NCBI GenBank assembly: GCA_910593695.2
Contig: OU343051.1
Location: 33,437,931 to 33,501,930 of the forward strand
From: Ocypus olens
Lineage: Eukaryota; Arthropoda; Insecta; Coleoptera; Staphylinidae
Direction: 5' to 3'
Length of the DNA: 64,000 nucleotides
Shown here piece by piece: positions 27,713 to 40,719 of this stretch. The notes below the pieces were generated by a model. The model was not told the DNA's origin and ran no database searches. It saw nothing but the letters and a program-made list of their open reading frames with translations. Numbering within the stretch: the stretch's first letter is position 1; every line of letters starts with the position of its first letter. A program made the translations under genes and the position numbers.

Positions 27713-30290
27713 AAAATAAATTTTTGAAGAAAAATTAAATTTAATCGTTTTTCGGCGTTTCCAGCAGTTGTCCGAACGATTTACGTCAAAAGAAATTTTT
27801 CTTGTCTCAGTTTATGTAAGTCTCACAAATAATTTTTATAACAAAATAGTGTTCAGAATGTGATTCTGGACTCAAAAAAAAACGAAAATAAATTTTTGAA
27901 GAAAAATTAAATTTAATCGTTTTTCGGCGTTTCCAGCAGTTGTACGAACGATTTACATCAAAAGAAATTTTGCTTGTCTCAGTTTCTGTAAGTCTCACAA
28001 ATAATTTTTATAACAAAATAGTGTTCAGAATGTGATTCTGGACTCGAAAAAAAACGAAAATAAATTTTTGAAGAAAAATGAAATTTAATCGTTTTTCGGC
28101 GTTTCCAGCAGTTGTCCGAACGATTTACATCAAAAGAAATTTTGCTTGTCTCAGTTTCTGTAAGTCTCACAAATAATTTTTATAACAAAATAGTGTTCAG
28201 AATGTGATTCTGGACTCAAAAAAAACGAAAATAAATTTTTGAAGTAAAATTAAATTTAATCGTTTTTCGGCGTTTCCAGCAGTTGCCTGAACGATTTACA
28301 TCAAAAGAAATTTCTCTTGTCTCAGTTGCTGTAAGTCTCACAAATAATTTTTATAACAAAATAGTGTTCAGAATGTGATTCTGGACTCGATAAAAAACGA
28401 AAATAAATTTTTGAAGAAAAATGAAATTTAATCGTTTTTCGGCGTTTCCAGCAGTTGTCCGAACGATTTACACCAAAAGAAATTTTGCTTGTCCCAGTTT
28501 CTGTAAGTCTCACAAATAATTTTTATAACAAAATAGTGTTCAGAATGTGATTCCGGACTCGAAAAAAAACGAAAATAAATTTTTGAAGAAAAATTAAATT
28601 TAATCGTTTTTCGGCGTTTCCAGCAGTTGTCCGAACGATTTACGTCAGAAGAAATTTTTCTTGTCTCAGTTTCTGTAAGTCTCACAAATAATTTTTATAA
28701 CAAAATAGTGTTCAGAATGTGATTCTGGACTCGAAAAAAAACCAAAATAAATTTTTGAAGAAAAATTAAATTTAATCGTTTTTCGGCGTTTCCAGCAGTT
28801 GTCCGAACGATTTACATCAAATGAAATTTTTCCTGTCTCAGTTTCTGTAAGTCTCACAAATAATTTTTATAACAAAATAATGTTCAGAATGTGATTCTGG
28901 ACTCGATAAAAAACAAAAATAAATTTTTGAAGAAAAATGAAATTTAATCGTTTTTCGGCGTTTCCAGCAGTTGTCCGAACGATTTACACCAAAAGAAATT
29001 TTGCTTGTCTCAGTTTCTGTAAGTCTCACAAATAATTTTTATAACAAAATAGTGTTCAGAATGTGATTCTGGACTCGAAAAAAAACGAAAATAAATTTTT
29101 GAAGAAAAATGAAATTTAATCGTTTTTCGGCGTTTCCAGCAGTTGTCTGAACGATTTACACCAAAAGAAATTTTGCTTGTCTCAGTTTCTGTAAGTCTCA
29201 CAAATAATTTTTATAACAAAATAGTGTTCAGAATGTGATTCTGGACTCGATAAAAAACGAAAATAAATTTTTGAAGAAAAATTAAATTTAATCGTTTTTC
29301 GGCGTTTCCAGCAGTTGTCCGAACGATTTACACCAAAAGAAATTTTGCTTGTCTCAGTTTCTGTAAGTCTCACAAATATTTTTTATAACAAAATAGTGTT
29401 CAGAATGTTATTCTGGACTCAAAAAAAACGAAAATAAATTTTTGAAGAAAAATTAAATTTAATCGTTTTTCGGCGTTTCCAGCAGTTGTCCGAACGATAT
29501 ACACCAAAAGAAATTTTTCCTGTCTCAGTTTCTGTAAGTCTCACAAATAATTTTTATAACAAAATAGTGTTCAGAATGTGATTCTGGACTCGATAAAAAA
29601 CGAAAACAAATTTTTGAAAAAAAATTAAATTTAATCGTTTTTCGGCGTTTCCAGCAGTTGTCCGAACGATTTACACCAAAAGAAATTTTTCCTGTCTCAG
29701 TTTCTGTATGTCTCACAAATAATTTTTATAACAAAATAGTGTTCAGAATGTGATTCTGGACTCGATAAAAAACGAAAATAAATTTTTGAAGAAAAATTAA
29801 ATTTAATCGTTTTTCGGCGTTTCCAGCAGTTGTCCGAACGATTTACACCAAAAGAAATTTTGCTTGTCTCAGTTTCTGTAAGTCTCACAAATAATTTTTA
29901 TAACAAAATAGTGTTCAGAATGTGATTCTGGACTCGATAAAAAACGAAAATAAATTTTTGAAGAAAAATGAAATTTAATCGTTTTTCGGCGTTTCCAGCA
30001 GTTGTCCGAACGATTTACACCAAAAGAAATTTTGCTTGTCTCAGTTTCTGTAAGTCTCACAAATAATTTTTATAACAAAATAGTGTTCAGAATGTGATTC
30101 CGGACTCGAAAAAAAACGAAAATAAATTTTTGAAGAAAAATTAAATTTAATCGTTTTTCGGCGTTTCCAGCAGTTGTCCGAACGATTTACGTCAGAAGAA
30201 ATTTTTCTTGTCTCAGTTTCTGTAAGTCTCACAAATAATTTTTATAACAAAATAGTGTTCAGAATGTGATTCTGGACTCGAAAAAAAACC

Positions 30291-30448
30291 AAAATAAATT
30301 TTTGAAGAAAAATTAAATTTAATCGTTTTTCGGCATTTCCAGCAGTTGTCCAAAAGAAATTTTGCTTGTCTCAGTTTCTGTAAGTCTCACAAATATTTTT
30401 TATAACAAAATAGTGTTCAGAATGTGATTCTGGACTCAAAAAAAAACG
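30291..30448 (+). repeat. Short 158-bp monomer (14-bp deletion)
   Basis: GTTGTCC joins directly to AAAAGAAAT, removing 14 bp at the right end of the GC core, including the CCGAA dyad arm. The unit also carries the CGGCATTTCC variant. Confidence 0.9.
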
Positions 30449-32856
30449 AAAATAAATTTTTGAAGAAAAATTAAATTTAATCGTTTTTCGGCGTTTCCAG
30501 CAGTTGTCCGAACGATATACACCAAAAGAAATTTTTCCTGTCTCAGTTTCTGTAAGTCTCACAAATAATTTTTATAACAAAATAGTGTTCAGAATGTGAT
30601 TCTGGACTCGATAAAAAACGAAAATAAATTTTTGAAGAAAAATTAAATTTAATCGTTTTTCGGCGTTTCCAGCAGTTGTCCGAACGATTTACACCAAAAG
30701 AAATTTTTCCTGTCTCAGTTTCTGTAAGTCTCACAAATAATTTTTATAACAAAATAGTGTTCAGAATGTGATTCTGGACTCGATAAAAAACGAAAATAAA
30801 TTTTTGAAGAAAAATTAAATTTAATCGTTTTTCGGCGTTTCCAGCAGTTGTCCGAACGATTTACACCAAAAGAAATTTTGCTTGTCTCAGTTTCTGTAAG
30901 TCTCACAAATAATTTTTATAACAAAATAGTGTTCAGAATATTATTCTGGACTCGATAAAAAACGAAAATTAATTTTTGAAGAAAAATGAAATTTAATAGT
31001 TTTTCGGCGTTTCCAGCAGTTGTCTGAACGATTTACACCAAAAGAAATTTTGCTTGTCTCAGTTTCTGTAAGTCTCACAAATAATTTTTATAACAAAATA
31101 GTGTTCAGAATGTGATTCTGGACTCGATAAAAAACGAAAATAAATTTTTGAAGAAAAATGAAATTTAATCGTTTTTCGGCGTTTCCAGCAGTTGTCCGAA
31201 CGATTTACACCAAAAGAAATTTTGCTTGTCTCAGTTTCTGTAAGTCTCACAAATAATTTTTATAACAAAATAGTGTTCAGAATGTGATTCCGGACTCGAA
31301 AAAAAACGAAAATAAATTTTTGAAGAAAAATTAAATTTAATCGTTTTTCGGCGTTTCCAGCAGTTGTCCGAACGATTTACGTCAGAAGAAATTTTTCTTG
31401 TCTCAGTTTCTGTAAGTATCACAAATAATTTTTATAACAAAATAGTGTTCAGAATGTGATTCTGGACTCGAAAAAAAACCAAAATAAATTTTTGAAGAAA
31501 AATTAAATTTAATCGTTTTTCGGCGTTTCCAGCAGTTGTCCGAACGATTTACATCAAATGAAATTTTTCCTGTCTCAGTTTCTGTAAGTCTCGCAAATAA
31601 TTTTTATAACAAAATAATGTTCAGAATGTGATTCTGGTCTCGATAAAAAACAAAAATAAATTTTTGAAGAAAAATGAAATTTAATCGTTTTTCGGCGTTT
31701 CCAGCAGTTGTCCGAACGATTTACACCAAAAGAAATTTTGCTTGTCTCAGTTTCTGTAAGTCTCACAAATAATTTTTATAACAAAATAGTGTTCAGAATG
31801 TGATTCTGGACTCGAAAAAAAACGAAAATAAATTTTTGAAGAAAAATGAAATTTAATCGTTTTTCGGCGTTTCCAGCAGTTGTCTGAACGATTTACACCA
31901 AAAGAAATTTTGCTTGTCTCAGTTTCTGTAAGTCTCACAAATATTTTTTATAACAAAATAGTGTTCAGAATGTGATTCTGGACTCAAAAAAAAACGAAAA
32001 TAAATTTTTGAGGAAAAATTAAATTTAATCGTTTTTCTGCGTTTCCAGCAGTTGTCCGAACGATATACACCAAAAGAAATTTTTCCTGTCTCAGTTTCTG
32101 GAAGTCTCACAAATAATTTTTATAACAAAATAGTGTTCAGAATGTGATTCTGGACTCGATAAAAAACGAAAATAAATTTTTGAAGAAAAATTAAATTTAA
32201 TCGTTTTTCGGCGTTTCCAGCAGTTGTCCGAACGATTTACACCAAAAGAAATTTTTCCTGTCTCAGTTTCTGTAAGTCTCACAAATAATTTTTATAACAA
32301 AATAGTGTTCAGAATGTGATTCTGGACTCGATAAAAAACGAAAATAAATTTTTGAAGAAAAATTAAATTTAATCGTTTTTCGGCGTTTCCAGCAGTTGTC
32401 CGAACGATTTATACCAAAAGAAATTTTGCTTGTCTCAAATTCTGTAAGTCTCACAAATAATTTTTATAACAAAATAGTGTTCAGAATGTGATTCTGGACT
32501 CGATAAAAAACGAAAATAAATTTTTGAAGAAAAATGAAATTTAATCGTTTTTCGGCGTTTCCAGCAGTTGTCCGAACGATTTACACCAAAAGAAATTTTG
32601 CTTGTCTCAGTTTCTGTAAGTCTCACAAATAATTTTTATAACAAAATAGTGTTCAGAATGTGATTCCGGACTCGAAAAAAAACGATAATAAATTTTTGAA
32701 GAAAAATTAAATTTAATCGTTTTTCGGCGTTTCCAGCAGTTGTCCGAACGATTTACGTCAGAAGAAATTTTTCTTGTCTCAGTTTCTGTAAGTCTCACAA
32801 ATAATTTTTATAACAAAATAGTGTTCAGAATGTGATTCTGGACTCGAAAAAAAACC

Positions 32857-33014
32857 AAAATAAATTTTTGAAGAAAAATTAAATTTAATCGTTTTTCGGC
32901 ATTTCCAGCAGTTGTCCAAAAGAAATTTTGCTTGTCTCAGTTTCTGTAAGTCTCACAAATATTTTTTATAACAAAATAGTGTTCAGAATGTGATTCTGGA
33001 CTCAAAAAAAAACG
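32857..33014 (+). repeat. Short 158-bp monomer, second copy
   Basis: It has the same 14-bp deletion and the same CGGCATTTCC variant as the unit at 30291, exactly 2,566 bp downstream, so it was copied with the 15-monomer HOR. Confidence 0.9.
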
Positions 33015-33624
33015 AAAATAAATTTTTGAAGAAAAATTAAATTTAATCGTTTTTCGGCGTTTCCAGCAGTTGTCCGAACGATATACACCAAAAGAAATTT
33101 TTCCTGTCTCAGTTTCTGTAAGTCTCACAAATAATTTTTATAACAAAATAGTGTTCAGAATGTGATTCTGGACTCGATAAAAAACGAAAATAAATTTTTG
33201 AAGAAAAATTAAATTTAATCGTTTTTCGGCGTTTCCAGCAGTTGTCCGAACGATTTACACCAAAAGAAATTTTTCCTGTCTCAGTTTCTGTAAGTCTCAC
33301 AAATAATTTTTATAACAAAATAGTGTTCAGAATGTGATTCTGGACTCGATAAAAAACGAAAATAAATTTTTGAAGAAAAATTAAATTTAATCGTTTTTCA
33401 GCGTTTCCAGCAGTTGTCCGAACGATTTACACCAAAAGAAATTTTGCTTGTCTCAGTTTCTGTAAGTCTCACAAATAATTTTTATAACAAAATAGTGTTC
33501 AGAATATTATTCTGGACTCGATAAAAAACGAAAATAAATTTTTGAAGAAAAATGAAATTTAATCGTTTTTCGGCGTTTCCAGCAGTTGTCCGAACGATTT
33601 ACACCAAAAGAAATTTTGCTTGTC

Positions 33625-34656
33625 TCAGTTTCTGTAAGTCTCACAAATAATTTTTATAACAAAATAGTGTTCAGAATGTGATTCCGGACTCGAAAAAAAA
33701 CGAAAATAAATTTTTGAAGAAAAATTAAATTTAATCGTTTTTCGGCGTTTCCAGCAGTTGTCCGAACGATTTACGTCAGAAGAAATTTTTCTTGTCTCAG
33801 TTTCTGTAAGTCTCACAAATAATTTTTATAACAAAATAGTGTTCAGAATGTGATTCTGGACTCGAAAAAAAACCAAAATAAATTTTTGAAGAAAAATTAA
33901 ATTTAATCGTTTTTTGGCATTTCCAGCAGTTGTCCGAACGATTTACATCAAATGAAATTTTTCCTGTCTCAGTTTCTGTAAGTCTCACAAATAATTTTTA
34001 TAACAAAATAATGTTCAGAATGTGATTCTGGACTCGATAAAAAACAAAAATAAATTTTTGAAGAAAAATGAAATTTAATCGTTTTTCGGCGTTTCCAGCA
34101 GTTGTCCGAACGATTTACACCAAAAGAAATTTTGCTTGTCTCAGTTTCTGTAAGTCTCACAAATAATTTTTATAACAAAATAGTGTTCAGAATGTGATTC
34201 CGGACTCGAAAAAAAACGAAAATAAATTTTTGAAGAAAAATTAAGCTTAATCGTTTTTCGGCGTTTCCAGCAGTTGTCCGAACGATTTACGTCAGAAGAA
34301 ATTTTTCTTGTCTCAGTTTCTGTAAGTCTCACAAATAATTTTTATAACAAAATAGTGTTCAGAATGTGATTCTCGACTCGAAAAAAAACCAAAATAAATT
34401 TTTGAAGAAAAATTAAATTTAATCGTTTTTCGGCGTTTCCAGCAGTTGTCCGAACGATTTACATCAAATGAAATTTTTCCTGTCTCAGTTTCTGTAAGTC
34501 TCACAAATAATTTTTATAACAAAATAATGTTCAGAATGTGATTCTGGACTCGATAAAAAACAAAAATAAATTTTTGAAGAAAAATGAAATTTAATCGTTT
34601 TTCGGCGTTTCCAGCAGTTGTCCGAACGATTTACACCTAAAGAAATTTTGCTTGTC
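33625..34656 (+). repeat. 3-monomer cassette, tandem duplicate (period 516 bp)
   Basis: The trio CCGGAC/ACGTCAGAAG, CCAAAATAAA/ATCAAATGAAA and AATAATGTTCAG/AACAAAAAT is present twice in a row. The first copy has a private TTTTTTGGCATTTCC core (about 33910). The second has TTAAGCTTAA (34241) and CTCGACTCG. Confidence 0.8.
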
Positions 34657-36545
34657 TCAGTTTCTGTAAGTCTCACAAATAATTTTTATAACAAAATAGT
34701 GTTCAGAATGTGATTCTGGACTCGAAAAAAAACGAAAATAAATTTTTGAAGAAAAATGAAATTTAATCGTTTTCGGCGTTTCCAGCAGTTGTCCGAACGA
34801 TTTACACCAAAAGAAATTTTGCTTGTCTCAGTTTCTGTAAGTCTCACAAATATTTTTTATAACAAAATAGTGTTCGGAATGTGATTCTGGACTCAAAAAA
34901 AAACGAAAATAAATTTTTGAAGAAAAATTAAATTTAATCGTTTTTCGGCGTTTCCAGCAGTTGTCCGAACGATATACACCAAAAGAAATTTTTCCTGTCT
35001 CAGTTTCTGTAAGTCTCACAAATAATTTTTATAACAAAATAGTGTTCAGAATGTGATTCTGGACTCGATAAAAAACGAAAATAAATTTTTGAAAAAAAAT
35101 TAAATTTAATCGTTTTTCGGCGTTTCCAGCAGTTGTCCGAACGATTTACACCAAAAGAAATTTTTCCTGTCTCAGTTTCTGTAAGTCTCACAAATAATTT
35201 TTATAACAAAATAGTGTTCAGAATGTGATTCTGGACTCGATAAAAAACGAAAATAAATTTTTGAAGAAAAATTAAATTTAGTCGTTTTTCAGCGTTTCCA
35301 GCAGTTGTCCGAACGATTTACACCAAAAGAAATTTTGCTTGTCTCAGTTTCTGTAAGTCACACAAATAATTTTTATAACAAAATAGTGTTCAGAATGTGA
35401 TTCTGGACTCAAAAAAAAAGGAAAATAAATTTTTGAAGAAAAATTAAATTTAATCGTTTTTCGGCGTTTCCAGCAGTTGTCCGAACGATTTACATCAAAA
35501 GAAATTTTGCTTGTCTCAGTTTCTGTAAGTCTCACAAATAATTTTTATAACAAAATAGTGTTCAGAATGTGATTCTGGACTCAAAAAAAACGAAAATAAA
35601 TTTTTGAAGAAAAATTAAATTTAATCGTTTTTCGGCGTTTCCAGCAGTTGCCTGAACGATTTACATCAAAAGAAATTTTTCTTGTCTCAGTTGCTGTAAG
35701 TCTCGCAAATAATTTTTATAACAAAATAGTGTTCAGAATGTGATTCTGGACTCGATAAAAAACGAAAATAAATTTTTGAAGAAAAATGAAATTTAATCGT
35801 TTTTCGGCGTTTCCAGCAGTTGTCCGAACGATTTACACCAAAAGAAATTTTGCTTGTCTCAGTTTCTGTAAGTCTCACAAATAATTTTTATAACAAAATA
35901 GTGTTCAGAATGTGATTCTGGACTCGAAAAAAAACGAAAATAAATTTTTGAAGAAAAATGAAATTTAATCGTTTTTCGGCGTTTCCAGCAGTTGTCCGAA
36001 CGATTTACACCAAAAGAAATTTTGCTTGTCTCAGTTTCTGTAAGTCTCACAAATAATTTTTATAACAAAATAGTGTTCAGAATGTGATTCTGGACTCAAA
36101 AAAAAACGAAAATAAATTTTTGAAGAAAAATTAAATTTAATCGTTTTTCGGCGTTTCCAGCAGTTGTCCGAACGATTTACATCAAAAGAAATTTTGCTTG
36201 TCTCAGTTTCTGTAAGTCTCACAAATAATTTTTATAACAAAATAGTGTTCAGAATGTGATTCTGGACTCAAAAAAAACGAAAATAAATTTTTGAAGAAAA
36301 CTTAAATTTAATCGTTTTTCGGCGTTTCCAGCAGTTGCCTGAACGATTTACATCAAAAGAAATTTTTCTTGTCTCAGTTGCTGTTAGTCTCACAAATAAT
36401 TTTTATAACAAAATAGTGTTCAGAATGTGATTCTGGACTCGATAAAAAACGAAAATAAATTTTTGAAGAAAAATGAAATTTAATCGTTTTTCGGCGTTTC
36501 CAGCAGTTGTCCGAACGATTTACACCAAAAGAAATTTTGCTTGTC

Positions 36546-37577
36546 TCAGTTTCTGTAAGTCTCACAAATAATTTTTATAACAAAATAGTGTTCAGAATGT
36601 GATTCCGGACTCGAAAAAAAACGAAAATAAATTTTTGAAGAAAAATTAAATTTAATCGTTTTTCGGCGTTTCCAGCAGTTGTCCGAACGATTTACGTCAG
36701 AAGAAATTTTTCTTGTTTCAGTTTCTGTAAGTCTCACAAATAATTTTTATAGCAAAATAGTGTTCAGAATGTGATTCTGGACTCGAAAAAAAACCAAAAT
36801 AAATTTTTGAAGAAAAATTAAATTTAATCGTTTTTCGGCGTTTCCAGCAGTTGTCCGAACGATTTACATCAAATGAAATTTTTCCTGTCTCAGTTTCTGT
36901 AAGTCTCACAAATAATTTTTATAACAAAATAATGTTCAGAATGTGATTCTGGACTCGATAAAAAACAAAAATAAATTTTTGAAGAAAAATGAAATTTAAT
37001 CGTTTTTCGGCGTTTCCAGCAGTTGTCCGAACGATTTACACCAAAAGAAATTTTGCTTGTCTCAGTTTCTGTAAGTCTCACAAATAATTTTTATAACAAA
37101 ATAGTGTTCAGAATGTGATTCCGGACTCGAAAAAAAACGAAAATAAATTTTTGAAGAAAAATTAAATTTAATCGTTTTTCGGCGTTTCCAGCAGTTGTCC
37201 GAACGATTTACGTCAGAAGAAATTTTTCTTGTCTCAGTTTCTGTAAGTCTCACAAATAATTTTTATAGCAAAATAGTGTTCAGAATGTGATTCTGGACTC
37301 GAAAAAAAACCAAAATAAATTTTTGAAGAAAAATTAAATTTAATCGTTTTTCGGCGTTTCCAGCAGTTGTCCGAACGATTTACATCAAATGAAATTTTTC
37401 CTGTCTCAGTTTCTGTAAGTCTCACAAATAATTTTTATAACAAAATAATGTTCAGAATGTGATTCTGGACTCGATAAAAAACAAAAATAAATTTTTGAAG
37501 AAAAATGAAATTTAATCGTTTTTCGGCGTTTCCAGCAGTTGTCCGAACGATTTACACCAAAAGAAATTTTGCTTGTC
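36546..37577 (+). repeat. 3-monomer cassette, recent tandem duplicate (period 516 bp)
   Basis: This is the same trio as at 33625-34656, again twice in tandem. Both copies share a rare TATAGCAAAATAG change (about 36750 and 37266) not seen in cassettes elsewhere, so this pair arose by local duplication after that mutation. Confidence 0.85.
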
Positions 37578-37999
37578 TCAGTTTCTGTAAGTCTCACAAA
37601 TAATTTTTATAACAAAATAGTGTTCAGAATGTGATTCTGGACTCGAAAAAAAACGAAAATAAATTTTTGAAGAAAAATGAAATTTAATCGTTTTTCGGCG
37701 TTTTCAGCAGTTGTCTGAACGATTTACACCAAAAGAAATTTTGCTTGTCTCAGTTTCTGTAAGTCTCACAAATATTTTTTATAACAAAATAGTGTTCAGA
37801 ATGTGATTCTGGACTCAAAAAAAAACGAAAATAAATTTTTGAAGAAAAATTAAATTTAATCGTTTTTCGGCGTTTCCAGCAGTTGTCCGAACGATATACA
37901 CCAAAAGAAATTTTTCCTGTCTCAGTTTCTGTAAGTCTCACAAATAATTTTTATAACAAAATAGTGTTCAGAATGTGATTCTGGACTCGATAAAAAACG

Positions 38000-38160
38000 A
38001 AAATAAATTTTTGAAAAAAAATTAAATTTAATCGTTTTTCGGCGTTTCCAGCAGTTTTACACCAAAAGAAATTTTTCCTGTCTCAGTTTCTGTAAGTCTC
38101 ACAAATAATTTTTATAACAAAATAGTGTTCAGAATGTGATTCTGGACTCGATAAAAAACG
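38000..38160 (+). repeat. Short 161-bp monomer (11-bp deletion in the core)
   Basis: GCAGTT joins directly to TTACACC, deleting 11 bp including CCGAACG. The deletion ends lie in short T-rich identity. Confidence 0.9.
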
Positions 38161-38336
38161 AAAATAAATTTTTGAAGAAAAATTAAATTTAATCGTTTTT
38201 CGGCGTTTCCAGCAGTTGTCCGAACGATTTACACCAAAAGAAATTTTGCTTGTCTCAGTTTCTGTAAGTCTCACAAATAATTTTTATAACAAAATAGTGT
38301 TCAGAATGTGATTCTGGACGGACTCGATAAAAAACG
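38161..38336 (+). repeat. Long 176-bp monomer with GGAC duplication
   Basis: GGAC is present twice in tandem at 38316-38323, at the right arm of the inverted repeat. The monomer is four bases longer than usual. Confidence 0.9.
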
Positions 38337-38680
38337 AAAATAAATTTTTGAAGAAAAATGAAATTTAATCGTTTTTCGGCGTTTCCAGCAGTTGTCCGAA
38401 CGATTTACACCAAAAGAAATTTTGCTTGTCTCAGTTTCTGTAAGTCTCACAAATAATTTTTATAACAAAATAGTGTTCAGAATGTGATTCCGGACTCGAA
38501 AAAAAACGAAAATAAATTTTTGAAGAAAAATTAAATTTAATCGTTTTTCGGCGTTTCCAGCAGTTGTCCGAACGACTTACGTCAGAAGAAATTTTTCTTG
38601 TCTCAGTTTCTGTAAGTCTCACAAATAATCTTTATAACAAAATAGTGTTCAGAATGTGATTCTGGACTCGAAAAAAAACC

Positions 38681-38839
38681 AAAATAAATTTTTGAAGAAA
38701 AATTAAATTTAATCGTTTTTCGGCATTTCCAGCAGTTGTCCAAAAGAAATTTTGCTTGTCTCAGTTTCTGTAAGTCTCACAAATATTTTTTATAATAAAA
38801 TAGTGTTCAGAATGTGATTCTGGACTCAAAAAAAAAACG
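38681..38839 (+). repeat. Short monomer, third copy of the 14-bp deletion
   Basis: It has the same deletion junction and CGGCATTTCC variant as the units at 30291 and 32857, with one extra A in the terminal A-tract (159 bp). It lies 5,824 bp after the second copy, outside the clean 15-monomer pair, showing that the unit spread further along the array. Confidence 0.85.
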
Positions 38840-40560
38840 AAAATAAATTTTTGAAGAAAAATTAAATTTAATCGTTTTTCGGCGTTTCCAGCAGTTGTCC
38901 GAACGATATACACCAAAAGAAATTTTTCCTGTCTCAGTTTCTGTAAGTCTCACAAATAATTTTTATAACAAAATAGTGTTCAGAATGTTATTCTGGACTC
39001 GATAAAAAACGAAAATAAATTTTTGAAGAAAAATTAAATTTAATCGTTTTTCGGCGTTTCCAGCAGTTGTCCGAACGATTTACACCAAAAGAAATTTTTC
39101 CTGTCTCAGTTTCTGTAAGTCTCACAAATAATTTTTATAACAAAATAGTGTTCAGAATGTGATTCTGGACTCGATAAAAAACGAAAATAAATTTTTGAAG
39201 AAAAATTAAATTTAATCGTTTTTCGGCGTTTCCAGCAGTTGTCCGAACGATTTACACCAAAAGAAATTTTGCTTGTCTCAGTTTCTGTAAGTCTCACAAA
39301 TAATTTTTATAACAAAATAGTGTTCAGAATATTATTCTGGACTCGATAAAAAACGAAAATTAATTTTTGAAGAAAAATGAAATTTAATCGTTTTTCGGCG
39401 TTTCCAGCAGTTGTCTGAACGATTTACACCAAAAGAAATTTTGCTTGTCTCAGTTTCTGTAAGTCTCACAAATAATTTTTATAACAAAATAGTGTTCAGA
39501 ATGTGATTCCGGACTCGAAAAAAAACGAAAATAAATTTTTGAAGAAAAATTAAATTTAATCGTTTTTCGGCGTTTCCAGCAGTTGCCTGAACGATTTACA
39601 TCAAAAGATTTTTTTCTTGTCTCAGTTGCTGTAAGTCTCACAAATAATTTTTATAACAAAATAGTGTTCAGAATGTGATTCTGGACTCGATAAAAAACGA
39701 AAATAAATTTTTGAAGAAAAATGAAATTTAATCGTTTTTCGGCGTTTCCAGCAGTTGTCCGAACGATTTACACCAAAAGAAATTTTGTTTGTCTCAGTTT
39801 CTGTAAGTCTCACAAATAATTTTTATAACAAAATAGTGTTCAGAATGTGATTCCGGACTCGAAAAAAAACGAAAATAAATTTTTGAAGAAAAATTAAATT
39901 TAATCGTTTTTCGGCGTTTCCAGCAGTTGTCCGAACGATTTACGTCAGAAGAAATTTTTCTTGTGTCAGTTTCTGTAAGTATCACAAATAATTTTTATAA
40001 CAAAATAGTGTTCAGAATGTGATTCTGGACTCGAAAAAAAACCAAAATAAATTTTTGAAGAAAAATTAAATTTAATCGTTTTTCGGCGTTTCCAGCAGTT
40101 GTCCGAACGATTTACATCAAATGAAATTTTTCCTGTCTCAGTTTCTGTAAGTCTCGCAAATAATTTTTATAACAAAATAATGTTCAGAATGTGATTCTGG
40201 ACTCGATAAAAAACAAAAATAAATTTTTGAAGAAAAATGAAATTTAATCGTTTTTCGGCGTTTCCAGCAGTTGTCCGAACGATTTACACCAAAAGAAATT
40301 TTGTTTGTCTCAGTTTCTGTAAGTCTCACAAATAATTTTTATAACAAAATAGTGTTCAGAATGTGATTCTGGACTCGAAAAAAAACGAAAATAAATTTTT
40401 GAAGAAAAATGAAATTTAATCGTTTTTCGGCGTTTCCAGCAGTTGTCTGAACGATTTACACCAAAAGAAATTTTGCTTGTCTCAGTTTCTGTAAGTCTCA
40501 CAAATATTTTTTATAACAAAATAGTGTTCAGAATGTGATTCTGGACTCAAAAAAAAAACG

Positions 40561-40719
40561 AAAATAAATTTTTGAAGAAAAATTAAATTTAATCGTTTTT
40601 CGGCGTTTCCAGCAGTTGTCCGAACGATATACACCAAAAGAAATTTTTCCTGTCTTCTCACAAATAATTTTTATAACAAAATAGTGTTCAGAATGTGATT
40701 CTGGACTTGATAAAAAACA
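40561..40719 (+). repeat. Short 159-bp monomer (13-bp deletion)
   Basis: CCTGTCT joins directly to TCTCAC, deleting 13 bp that include CAGTTTCTG. Direct TCT identity flanks the deletion, consistent with slippage. The deletion removes the usual minus-strand stop codon and fuses two frames into an accidental 101-codon frame. Confidence 0.9.

Larger units (their letters stand above)
29353..34140 (+). repeat. 15-monomer HOR, period 2,566 bp
   Basis: Rare variants recur exactly 2,566 bp apart: the 158-bp short monomer (30291 and 32857) and the CAGAATATTATTCTGG variant (about 30937 and 33503). Flanking monomer order also matches (29697, 29869, 30041, 30371 and 30543 against 32263, 32435, 32607, 32937 and 33109). 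The period is 15 x 172 minus 14, as expected with one short monomer per unit. After about 33503 the second copy skips one monomer. Confidence 0.8.

Noticed and set aside
28428..28685. 85-codon minus-strand frames here and at 58804 and 61727, an 83-codon frame at 8856, and 69-codon frames at 13665, 52505, 59386 and 62309
   Set aside because: Each arises from a single change that removes the usual stop or opens an alternative start in the repeat. The two copies at 58804 and 61727 are just the 17-monomer duplication.
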